DNA of 5,890 nucleotides, from contig JADFRJ010000158.1 of NCBI GenBank assembly GCA_022561355.1, positions 1 to 5,890 on the forward strand. Reading direction: 5' to 3'. Below are positions 1 to 5,640 of this stretch, piece after piece. Position numbers and translations under genes: made by a program. This stretch comes from Chloroflexota bacterium. Its GTDB lineage: Bacteria; Chloroflexota; Dehalococcoidia; DSTF01; RBG-16-68-14. The notes beneath the pieces are model-generated. The model ran no database searches, had not been told where the DNA came from, and was given only the letters and a program-made list of their open reading frames with translations. The number at the start of each line of letters is the position of its first letter. The first letter of the stretch is position 1.

Positions 1-706
1 TTGCGGTGGTCTCTTGGCCTGCCGCGTAGAGGATCACGGCCGTATCGAGTACTTCCTCGGGAGACATCTCCCGGCCGGCTTCCGCCTTCAGCAACTCGCC
101 CAGCAGGTCGTCCGTCAGCTCTTCCCGGTGCTTCTCGAGCGCTTCCTCGAAGTAACGCTCGCCGGGCATCGCGGTGCCGGGAGCCAGCGCGACGCCTCGC
201 AGCTTCGATCCCTTGCTTGGGCTTTTCGCTGGGGCCTTACGTGGCGTGGCTTCGTGCAGTGATCCCGAGAGCAGCGGATCCGGCACGCCCAGCAGCCCGA
301 GCATGACCGTGCGCGGGAACGGGCGCGAGAGTTGTGCGACGAAGTCCATCTCGCCTGGCGGCTCGGCCGCGTCGAGCAGCTCGTCGATGATTTCTTGGAT
401 GCGAGGCCGCTGCGCATTGATGGCCGTGAGCGAGAATCGATGCCGGACCGACTTGCGGAGGCGGCCGTGGTCGGGCGGGTCGGCCGTGACCATCGTCGTG
501 GGGCGGCCCCAGCGCCGTTGGGGCGGCCTGTTCGCGGCGGAGAAGCGCTCGTCCTTCAGCACGGAGACGACATCGGCGTAGCGCGTCAGCACCCAGTGGC
601 CCAACACCTCGCTCCAATGAATGGGGTCCTGCTCGCGCAGCTCGCGATACGAGGTATATGGATCCGCCATCCATTCCGGCGTGTTTGGTATGAAGGTGAC
701 AGCCAT
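1..706 (-). CDS. Cytochrome P450, N-terminal part (3' end beyond window)
   Basis: This is a heme-thiolate monooxygenase of the soluble bacterial type, normally fed electrons by a ferredoxin or flavodoxin partner. The substrate cannot be told. The start ATG is at 706-704, and 235 codons run to position 2 with no stop, so the gene leaves the window. The N-terminus has the family pattern MADPYTSYRELREQDPIHWS (residues 13-32). It is followed by the B/C-helix region with TADPPDHGRLRKSV (75-87), which contains the conserved DPP.H.RLR signature, and then FPRTVMLGLLGVP (130-142). The last residues, AAGQETT (228-234), match the I-helix oxygen-binding motif AGxET(T). The ExxR motif and the heme-cysteine loop lie outside the window. 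Residues 145-185 are rich in K, S and P and look unusual for the F-G region. No strong Shine-Dalgarno site precedes the start. The gene lies 37 bases after dnaE2 on the same strand and may be co-transcribed. The family is confident, the function unknown. Confidence 0.93.
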   Translation of the reverse strand, partial: MAVTFIPNTPEWMADPYTSYRELREQDPIHWSEVLGHWVLTRYADVVSVLKDERFSAANRPPQRRWGRPTTMVTADPPDHGRLRKSVRHRFSLTAINAQRPRIQEIIDELLDAAEPPGEMDFVAQLSRPFPRTVMLGLLGVPDPLLSGSLHEATPRKAPAKSPSKGSKLRGVALAPGTAMPGERYFEEALEKHREELTDDLLGELLKAEAGREMSPEEVLDTAVILYAAGQETTA

Positions 707-743
707 GACTGTCGATTCTAGCAGTCCGGTGCGCTGTCTGCGG

Positions 744-3700
744 CTAGCCGAAGTTGTGTGTCCGTTCGTTCGGTATGCGTGCACCTTGCAAGGGCAATGG
801 CTCCATGCGCTCCGTGACGACGTTGACCGCTCGCTCCTGACGCTCAATGTGTCCGTGGACGATCAAGGCGCCCGCCTCCGCGACGAGCTGTTTGTAGCGC
901 TGCACGAGGTTGGGCTTGGTGATGATGTTGATCAGCCCGTAGCGGTCCTCCAGTGTATGGAACACAAAGCCCTTCGCCGTCTCAGGTGCCTGCCGGACCG
1001 CGACGAACCCCGCGACCGATACCTTCGCGCCCTCCTTCATCTGGTTGACGATGTGGCTGGGCGTGAGGCCTTCGTGGAGGCCCGCCAGGTCCATGATGTG
1101 CCCGCGCGTCGCGATCGCCCCTTCGGTCAGCCCGATATCCTCGCGCACGCGCTCGCCGTCCGACATCTCTCGCAGTGGCACCATGTCGGCGTTGTACGGC
1201 AACTCGAGCGGGCGCTGGCCGCTCAGCGGCCTGTAGAACAGCCCCAGTTGCCAGAGGAGCTGCCGCTCATGGAGCCCAGTCCAGGCGAAGGCGCCCAGCC
1301 GGATCAATCGCTCGATCGGTTCTCGAGGCAGCTGTGTGCGCTGCCAGAAGTCCCAGAGCGACGAGTATGGATCAGTTCGCTCCTCCGTCACCCTGAGCGT
1401 AAGCGAAGGGTCTGATCCCTCAGAGGCCAACGTTGATTCTGGAGGACTAGATTCTTCGCTTCGCTCAGAATGACGATCGGGAGCGCCGTTCGTTGGTCTG
1501 TCGCTGACTTCAGCCTCCGTCACCCTGAGCGTAAGCGAAGGGTCTGATCCCTCGAGATCCATCGTTGTTGGCAAGGGACTAGATGCGTAGGCGGCGACGT
1601 TCTCCCTCACCCGCTGCTCCGCGTCACCTGGTCCCTTGTGATCTACAGTTGCTCGCGAGGAACTAGATTCCTCGCTTCGCTCGGAATGACGGGCAAGCGA
1701 GGGGCTAGATGCCTCGCTTAGCTCGGTATGACGAACGTGTTCTTCGTCCAGCCGCGCTAGCCACGCTTCGCCGATGCTCTTCACGTAACGAAAGCCCAGC
1801 CGGATCGCCTCGCCGCCGGCGGGCAAGCTCTCTATCGTGCACGCGGCTCTGCTGCGGTTCGCGTCGACGCTGAGTGTCTCCACGCCGTTGCGGCGGGCTT
1901 CGTTCGTGATCACACCCGGGCTGTAGAACCCGAACGGCCACTCGTTCAGCCAAGAGCAGTAGAACTCCAGCGGATAGTAGCGCTTCACCCAGGCGAGCTT
2001 GCCCGCCGTCTCCGCCATGGCGGCGGCGTGCGACTTGGGGAAGCCGAACGCAGCGAACGCCAGGATCTTCTCGTAGATATGCTGGGCCATCGCCTCGTCG
2101 ACCTTGCCTGTGTCGCGCGCGCCCTCCAGGAACGCTTCGTGCAGCTTCTCCATCTCCTCCCGCGAGCGTTTACGGCTCATCGCCCGGCGCAGCGTCTCTG
2201 CCTGGCCCGCCGTGAACCCCGCGACGGCCATCGCCACCTCTAACACCTGCTCCTGGAAGATGATCACGCCCTTCGTTTCGCCCAAGACCGGCTCCAGGCA
2301 GGGGTGGTCGTACGTCACCGGCTCGATGCCCTGGCAACGCGCGATGTAGGGGTTGACAGCGCCGCCCTGGATCGGGCCGGGCCGGATCAGCGCGACCTGG
2401 ATCACCAGGTCTTCGATCGAATTGATCTCCAGCCTCAGGATCGCTTGGAGCTGCGCGCGACTCTGGATCTGGACGATGCCCAGGATGTTGCCGCTCCGGA
2501 TCATCTTGTAGACCTCCGGGTCGTCAAGCGGGATGCGGACCGGGTCGATACGGCGGCCGTGCCGCTCTTCGATCAGGCTGAGCGAGTGATAGAGATGCCC
2601 CAGGCTGGGGTAGCCCAGGAAGTCCATCTTGATGAAGCCCGCGTCCGCCACCGAGTCCTTGTCCCACTGGCAGATGTAGCGTCCCTTCATCGCTGAAGGT
2701 TGCACGGGTACCTGTTCGACGATAGGCGTGCTGGAGATGATCACGCCGCCCGAGTGCTGGCTGAGGTGACGTGGCTTGCCGCGCAGCTCCTCCACCAGCC
2801 GCGCGAACTCTCGCCAGACCGGCGCGTTCATCCGCCCCCGGAACTCCGGCAGCGATCGCATCTCCTCGTCCAGCGAGCGAGCGAAGCGGCCGCGCATGCG
2901 CTTCGCCAGCTTGTCGATGTCGGCCTCCGGCAGCCCGAGCGCCTTGCCGACGTCGCGGATCGCCATCGGGTAGCGATACTGGATCACATTCGCGACAAGC
3001 GCCGCGTGCTCCGTGCCGTAGGTCTCGAAGACGTGTTCGAACATGCGCTCGCGCGCCTCGCGGGCGAAGTCGAGGTCGATATCGGGCACGTCCTCCTTCT
3101 GGCGCGCTTCGTTGAGGAAGCGCCCGACGAAGAGGTCGTACTTGATCGGATCGATGCCGGAGAGCCCCAGCAGATAGCACACCAGCGATCCGACGGATGA
3201 GCCGCGGCCGCGCGCCGGCAGGTCGTTGTCGTGGGCATAGCGCATCAGCTCCCAGTTGCGGAGGAAGAAGCCCGCCTGGCCCGCCGATTCGATCAGGCGC
3301 AGCTCGTGCTTGATGCGCTCTTCGACCTTAGGCGCCGCCCAGCCGTACAGCTCGCGAGCGCTGGCCATGCAGACCTCTTCTAGGAACTCGTCGGCCGTCT
3401 TGCCGGGCGGCGCGTCGAAGTCCGGGAACCGATACGTCAGATCGCGTGTGAGGTCGAAGCCGGATTGCGCTCCCGGTTGCTCCCTCACCCCCGTCCCCTC
3501 TCCCGTTCGCGGGAGAGGGGCGATCTGGTGATCGCTTTCCGCATCGTGTTCTGACGTAGGGTGAGGGAGCGCCGTCGCTCCCTCGTCTGCCTCTGTCACC
3601 CTGAGCGCTAGCGAAGGGTCTGATCCCTCAAGAACTACCGTTGTTCCCGAGGCGCTAGATTCTTCGCGGAGTTTATCCTGAGCGAAAGCGTAGGGCTCGG

Positions 3701-4544
3701 AATGACGATACGGGACGCAACGCTCCGCGATCGCGAGCGTGTGTTTGAGCGCTTCCGGTAGCTCCGAGAACAGCTCCGCCATCTGCTCAGGCGACTTCAG
3801 GTAGAACTCCGCGTTGTTGCGACGCTGCCGCTCCGAGGCGTCCAACGTCATCCGATGGCTGACGGCAACCAGTACGTCCTGCAGCCGGTGTCGCGCCTGC
3901 TCGTGGTAGTGGACGTTGTTCGTCGCGACGAACGGCAGGTCCAGCTCTCGCGTCAGTGCGACGAGCGCGCGGTTGCGCGGCCGGTCTCCGTAGACCAGGT
4001 TCTGCTGCAGCTCGATGAAGAAGTGGTCTCGACCGAACAGCTCCAAGTAGCGCTGCGCGGCTGCGCGGGCCCCGACAACGTCGGCGGGGGCGAGCCGGGG
4101 CACCTCGCCATCGCGGCAGCCCGAGAGCGCGATCAGGCCCTCGGTGTGTCCTGCGAGCGCTGCGGGATCGAGCGCCGGCTCGCCCCGCGGGCTCTCCAAG
4201 TGTGCGATCGAGAGCAGTCGGCTCAGGTTCGCATAGCCGCGTGGCGTCTCCGCGAGCAGCGTGAGGTGGGCTGCGCTCTGCTGAGCGCCTTGGGCGACCG
4301 GATGGTCGCCCCTACGACCGGCGACATCGCTCCTCAGCGTGATCTCGGCCCCGATGATCGGCCGCACGTCCCACTCCTTGGCCGTCTGCGCGAACTCCAT
4401 CGCGCCGGCCAGGCCGTCGTGGTCGGTGAGCGCCAGCGCGGGGTAGCCCAGCTTGCGCGCCTGTAGCACTAACTCCAGCGGCGTGGAGGCGCCCTCCCGG
4501 AAGGAGAAGCAGGAGTGGCAGTGCAGCTCTACGTATTCGGCCAT
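744..4544 (-). CDS. dnaE2: Error-prone DNA polymerase III alpha subunit, DnaE2 (ImuC) type, with in-frame repeat insertions
   Basis: This C-family polymerase extends DNA past lesions, typically with ImuB-type Y-family partners. An N-terminal PHP domain (about 1-275) carries H8, H10, H42, E67, H93, C143 and H212 at expected metal-ligand positions. Two usual aspartates are E17 and N210. The polymerase core has RGRGSSVGS (445-453), PDIDLDF (487-493; catalytic D488 and D490) and KMDFLG (639-644; third catalytic D641). DnaE2 rather than DnaE1 is indicated by HLSQHSGG (593-600), RPGPIQGG (721-728), GFYSPGVITNEARRNGV, a C-terminal OB fold from about 1174 (VAGFVAVRQAPETAKG), and an end just after it at RTHNFG, comparable to the RxxxF end of DnaE2. 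At 1,266 residues it is about 220 longer than usual. The excess is repeat-derived segments near residues 77-90, 280-362 and 937-1057. The ATG at 4544 gives the canonical MAEYVELHCHS start. The gene follows DUF6504 and Y-polymerase genes. Confidence 0.95.
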   Translation of the reverse strand: MAEYVELHCHSCFSFREGASTPLELVLQARKLGYPALALTDHDGLAGAMEFAQTAKEWDVRPIIGAEITLRSDVAGRRGDHPVAQGAQQSAAHLTLLAETPRGYANLSRLLSIAHLESPRGEPALDPAALAGHTEGLIALSGCRDGEVPRLAPADVVGARAAAQRYLELFGRDHFFIELQQNLVYGDRPRNRALVALTRELDLPFVATNNVHYHEQARHRLQDVLVAVSHRMTLDASERQRRNNAEFYLKSPEQMAELFSELPEALKHTLAIAERCVPYRHSEPYAFAQDKLREESSASGTTVVLEGSDPSLALRVTEADEGATALPHPTSEHDAESDHQIAPLPRTGEGTGVREQPGAQSGFDLTRDLTYRFPDFDAPPGKTADEFLEEVCMASARELYGWAAPKVEERIKHELRLIESAGQAGFFLRNWELMRYAHDNDLPARGRGSSVGSLVCYLLGLSGIDPIKYDLFVGRFLNEARQKEDVPDIDLDFAREARERMFEHVFETYGTEHAALVANVIQYRYPMAIRDVGKALGLPEADIDKLAKRMRGRFARSLDEEMRSLPEFRGRMNAPVWREFARLVEELRGKPRHLSQHSGGVIISSTPIVEQVPVQPSAMKGRYICQWDKDSVADAGFIKMDFLGYPSLGHLYHSLSLIEERHGRRIDPVRIPLDDPEVYKMIRSGNILGIVQIQSRAQLQAILRLEINSIEDLVIQVALIRPGPIQGGAVNPYIARCQGIEPVTYDHPCLEPVLGETKGVIIFQEQVLEVAMAVAGFTAGQAETLRRAMSRKRSREEMEKLHEAFLEGARDTGKVDEAMAQHIYEKILAFAAFGFPKSHAAAMAETAGKLAWVKRYYPLEFYCSWLNEWPFGFYSPGVITNEARRNGVETLSVDANRSRAACTIESLPAGGEAIRLGFRYVKSIGEAWLARLDEEHVRHTELSEASSPSLARHSERSEESSSSRATVDHKGPGDAEQRVRENVAAYASSPLPTTMDLEGSDPSLTLRVTEAEVSDRPTNGAPDRHSERSEESSPPESTLASEGSDPSLTLRVTEERTDPYSSLWDFWQRTQLPREPIERLIRLGAFAWTGLHERQLLWQLGLFYRPLSGQRPLELPYNADMVPLREMSDGERVREDIGLTEGAIATRGHIMDLAGLHEGLTPSHIVNQMKEGAKVSVAGFVAVRQAPETAKGFVFHTLEDRYGLINIITKPNLVQRYKQLVAEAGALIVHGHIERQERAVNVVTERMEPLPLQGARIPNERTHNFG
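1387..1474. repeat. Dispersed two-armed inverted-repeat element, complete copy 1 (in dnaE2)
   Basis: The plus strand begins GTCACCCTGAGCG (1387-1399) and ends CGCTCAGAATGAC (1462-1474). These match as inverted repeats at 11 of 13 positions, and the similarity continues inward to about 26 bases with a one-base gap. Each arm can form a small hairpin (CCCT/AGGG in one, TTCT/AGAA in the other). In the dnaE2 frame the arms read as HSERSEESS and EGSDPSLTLRVTE, which have no counterpart in ordinary DnaE2 proteins. The two arms are separated by a short spacer. It resembles a small non-autonomous mobile or REP-like element; no transposase is present. Confidence 0.85.
1519..1690. repeat. Dispersed two-armed element, copy 2, with enlarged middle (in dnaE2)
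   Basis: The first arm at 1519-1553 is identical to the first arm of copy 1. The identity starts five bases earlier, giving a 40-base direct repeat (1382-1421 and 1514-1553). The opposite arm ends with CGCTCGGAATGAC (1678-1690). The middle is longer than in copy 1 and holds TTCTCCCTCACCC (1600-1612), a fragment resembling the other repeat family at 3479-3570, so it may be a composite or nested insertion. The frame stays open throughout (HSERSEESS and EGSDPSLTLRVTE in the protein). Confidence 0.75.
1701..1732. repeat. Solitary diverged arm of the dispersed element (in dnaE2)
   Basis: The plus strand GGGGCTAGATGCC...CTCGGTATGAC is one arm of the same element family without an adjacent partner arm. 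It encodes HTELSEASS in dnaE2. Its hairpin is slightly decayed (TACC against GGCA, one mismatched pair), which suggests an older or degenerate copy. Confidence 0.7.
3479..3570. repeat. 92-bp element with perfect 12-bp terminal inverted repeats and a strong central hairpin (in dnaE2)
   Basis: The ends are GCTCCCTCACCC (3479-3490) and GGGTGAGGGAGC (3559-3570), an exact inverted pair. Inside, CCCCTCTCCCG (3495-3505), a four-base loop TTCG and CGGGAGAGGGG (3510-3520) form a perfect 11-bp stem. The right end overlaps a second 9-bp hairpin, GAGGGAGCG-CCGT-CGCTCCCTC (3563-3584). From general knowledge, CTCTCCC...GGGAGAGG hairpins of this kind are dispersed in many bacterial genomes. Here the element is read as part of DnaE2 (PLPRTGEGTGVRE and neighbouring residues). 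Confidence 0.8.
3595..3706. repeat. Dispersed two-armed element, copy 3, one arm rearranged (in dnaE2)
   Basis: The plus strand starts GTCACCCTGAGCG (3595-3607) with a CCCT/AGGG hairpin arm and ends CTCGGAATGAC (3696-3706). The second arm is interrupted. Between TTCTTCGCGGAG and GGCTCGGAATGAC lies CCTGAGCGAAAGCGTAGG (3677-3694), itself an arm-like hairpin, so a piece of one arm appears nested in another. In DnaE2 this reads HSEPYAFAQDKLREESS and EGSDPSLALRVTE. Confidence 0.75.
4292..4315. repeat. Short palindromic repeat GGGCGACC-GGAT-GGTCGCCC (in dnaE2 PHP domain)
   Basis: There is a perfect 8-bp stem (4292-4299 with 4304-4311) and a four-base loop, followed by CTAC. On the coding strand it reads GTAGGGGCGACC..., a dispersed repeat type I recall from several bacterial phyla. 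It encodes RRGDHPVAQ (residues 77-85) between the PHP metal-site segment IIGAE (64-67) and HLTLLAE (93-99). These two segments are normally separated by a much shorter loop. Confidence 0.65.
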
Positions 4545-4588
4545 GGCTGTGGGTTACGATGGAGTCGAAGTTCGCATGAGGTGACGAA
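4545..4588. other. Short divergent intergenic gap
   Basis: Only 44 bases separate the dnaE2 start (minus strand) from the ATG at 4589 (plus strand). I see no convincing -10/-35 pair for either direction and no clear Shine-Dalgarno site before dnaE2. A small palindrome, CGAAGTTCG (4566-4574), is present but does not match a LexA box I know. If the plus-strand gene was inserted here, it probably displaced dnaE2 from its original upstream neighbour DUF6504. Confidence 0.4.
4578..4584 (+). promoter_or_regulatory. Ribosome binding site for the ATG at 4589
   Basis: GAGGTGA sits four bases before the ATG at 4589. It is the best Shine-Dalgarno match near any start in this window. It supports 4589 as the original start of the inserted plus-strand gene, although that frame stops at 4687. 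Confidence 0.6.
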
Positions 4589-4687
4589 ATGGCAGAAGAA
4601 ATGTCTGGCGAAATAGTTGTCGCGAAGCTGAGCGATCGCGAGGTGCTCAAGAGCTACTGTGAGTTCGGGCATTCCACCGTGCTATAG
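4589..4687 (+). CDS. N-terminal fragment of the inserted hypothetical gene (out of frame with the rest)
   Basis: The ATG at 4589, with the GAGGTGA ribosome site, opens a 32-codon frame starting MAEEMSGEIVVAKLSDREVL and ending at TAG 4685-4687. The following long frame (codons from 4663 onward, ending 5436) has no ATG or GTG start before it, only a TTG at 4792. It is nevertheless open and protein-like from 4663 (RAFHRAIAAITLFKSLG and on). The two frames overlap at 4663-4684. A single-base deletion there, relative to an ancestor, would explain both. I read this fragment as the true N-terminus of the next feature, in a gene of about 282 residues spanning 4589-5436. A genuinely separate 32-residue peptide is less likely. 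Sequencing error is possible. Confidence 0.5.
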   Translation: MAEEMSGEIVVAKLSDREVLKSYCEFGHSTVL

Positions 4688-4791
4688 CTGCGATCACACT
4701 CTTTAAGAGCCTTGGAACAGATGAGAACCAACGTCGGTCGATAGGAGTTGAGATTCTCGGTAACTTCGCAGCATCGCTGGAGGACATAACC

Positions 4792-5436
4792 TTGTGGTTC
4801 TACGTCTTGAAAGAGTGGAAAGGACAGAAGGAACTGCTCTTTGATTTGCTGGACAGCATGAACATCAAGGAAAGCGATACTTGGAGCTATAGTTCTGAGA
4901 AGGCTCTCTCGGAGATGGCGAATTGGACTATTGCAGATCTGCGTAGAGAATTCGGATTGCCAACTGATCAACGTCTCCTTCAGATGGGCTGGACAGAAAG
5001 GGCGCTTACCGAGCACATTAACGCGCTGAGAGATGCTCTTGAGGAAATTCGTGAAGCTTTTGAAATGCGAACTGAAGATGAACGCGTCTTGGTCAGTGCC
5101 TATAACAAAGTTAAGCACGGAATCTTGGCTATCGCTGCCAGAGAGTACAGCGAGATTGGTATTAGCGTGATGCTTTCTTCGCGAAAAGGCCCACGTGATC
5201 CAGGATCGGGAAAACGGAAGATAAACACTGCGTGGATCGATTGTGAGAATGAATCTTTGGGCAGGCTTGTGGACAACACAGTTCATACTTGTGCGAATCT
5301 CTGGTCGATGTTGAATCTCATATACAAAGCTCGATTCGATCTCAGTTGGCAAGGCGTGCCTCCAGCGGCTATCAAGGATTGGAGCGATACGCATTGTCGC
5401 TCTATCCATAGCGCTGCTCGTACCACTTCTCTCTGA
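4792..5436 (+). CDS. Hypothetical protein, low-G+C insert in the mutagenesis cassette (main frame)
   Basis: I do not recognise this family with confidence. The frame is open from 4663 to the TGA at 5434-5436; the only in-frame start candidate near the left end is TTG 4792, so the annotated start is weak and the natural one is probably ATG 4589 (see the fragment before it). The protein looks soluble and helix-rich, without signal peptide or membrane segments. Counting from TTG 4792, it has a charged helical stretch (TERALTEHINALRDALEEIR, 68-87) and YNKVKHG (104-110). A K/R-H-G motif like this occurs in some uncharacterised helical, possibly HEPN-like proteins, but that is only a hint. G+C is 29/60 at 4861-4920 and 28/60 at 5041-5100, far below its neighbours, which suggests transfer. 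The last residues (about THCRSIHSAARTTSL) are antisense to the end of DUF6504, so the original C-terminus may have been lost. Confidence 0.6.
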   Translation: MWFYVLKEWKGQKELLFDLLDSMNIKESDTWSYSSEKALSEMANWTIADLRREFGLPTDQRLLQMGWTERALTEHINALRDALEEIREAFEMRTEDERVLVSAYNKVKHGILAIAAREYSEIGISVMLSSRKGPRDPGSGKRKINTAWIDCENESLGRLVDNTVHTCANLWSMLNLIYKARFDLSWQGVPPAAIKDWSDTHCRSIHSAARTTSL

Positions 5437-5620
5437 TGTGGTTGCGGTAGACGGTCGCGATGCGGCCGTCCTCCAGCAGCAGTTCGTAGTAGGTGCGCGA
5501 GACGGGCTCCGACGTCCACCAGCGGTCCTCTGTCCGGTAGCAGTCCACCACGTCGACAACGGATCGCCAGTCGCGGTTGCGTAGCAGCGCGCTCGGGACG
5601 CCGTCTTCGCTCGCGCGCAC
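5402..5620 (-). CDS. DUF6504 family protein, translesion-cassette associated
   Basis: This is a small basic and aromatic protein of 72 residues. Its core, DRWWTSEPVSRTYYELLLED (32-51) followed by GRIATVYRN, is the pattern I associate with DUF6504. That family is usually encoded beside a Y-family polymerase and DnaE2 in Actinobacteria and Chloroflexota. Its biochemical role is unknown; the genomic association suggests an accessory role in lesion-bypass synthesis. The start is GTG at 5620-5618, the only usual start codon between an upstream in-frame TGA and the core. The frame is open further upstream (PRSVEV), so the N-terminus is uncertain, and no good Shine-Dalgarno site is seen. It begins 20 bases after the Y-polymerase stop, so translation is probably coupled or within one operon. 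Its 3' end overlaps the convergent hypothetical gene by 35 bases (5402-5436). Confidence 0.82.
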   Translation of the reverse strand: MRASEDGVPSALLRNRDWRSVVDVVDCYRTEDRWWTSEPVSRTYYELLLEDGRIATVYRNHIREKWYEQRYG

Positions 5621-5640
5621 CTCGACTGACCGAGGCGTGT

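Noticed and set aside
237..674. Minus-strand open frame of 145 codons
   Set aside because: It overlaps the P450 in another frame. The P450 frame has the conserved family motifs, and this one is rich in A, R and H without motifs.
621..1415. Plus-strand open frame of 264 codons
   Set aside because: It is antisense to the well-supported C-terminal part of DnaE2 and lacks any motif; long antisense frames are expected at this G+C.
1382..1732. CRISPR-like array from the repeated units
   Set aside because: The repeat units are inverted pairs with unequal spacing and lie within a conserved coding gene, with no regular spacers and no cas genes.
1735..1744. GAAC-GT-GTTC half-site as an operator
   Set aside because: It lies inside dnaE2 coding sequence, is not near any start, and is too short to support a regulatory role.
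3495..3520. Strong hairpin as a transcription terminator
   Set aside because: It has no T-run after the stem on either strand, lies in the middle of an intact open frame, and belongs to a dispersed repeat.
3855..4466. Plus-strand open frame of 203 codons
   Set aside because: It is antisense to the PHP domain of DnaE2, whose ligand residues are clearly conserved on the other strand.
4566..4574. CGAAGTTCG palindrome as a LexA (SOS) box before dnaE2
   Set aside because: It is only four bases per arm with a one-base centre and does not fit the Bacillus-type CGAAC-N4-GTTCG or other LexA boxes I know. Chance is likely.
4654..5559. Minus-strand open frame of 301 codons
   Set aside because: It is antisense to the plus-strand hypothetical gene and reads through the DUF6504 gene in the wrong frame. 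Its composition (rich in S, C, F and Q, with no recognisable motif) is that of a shadow frame.
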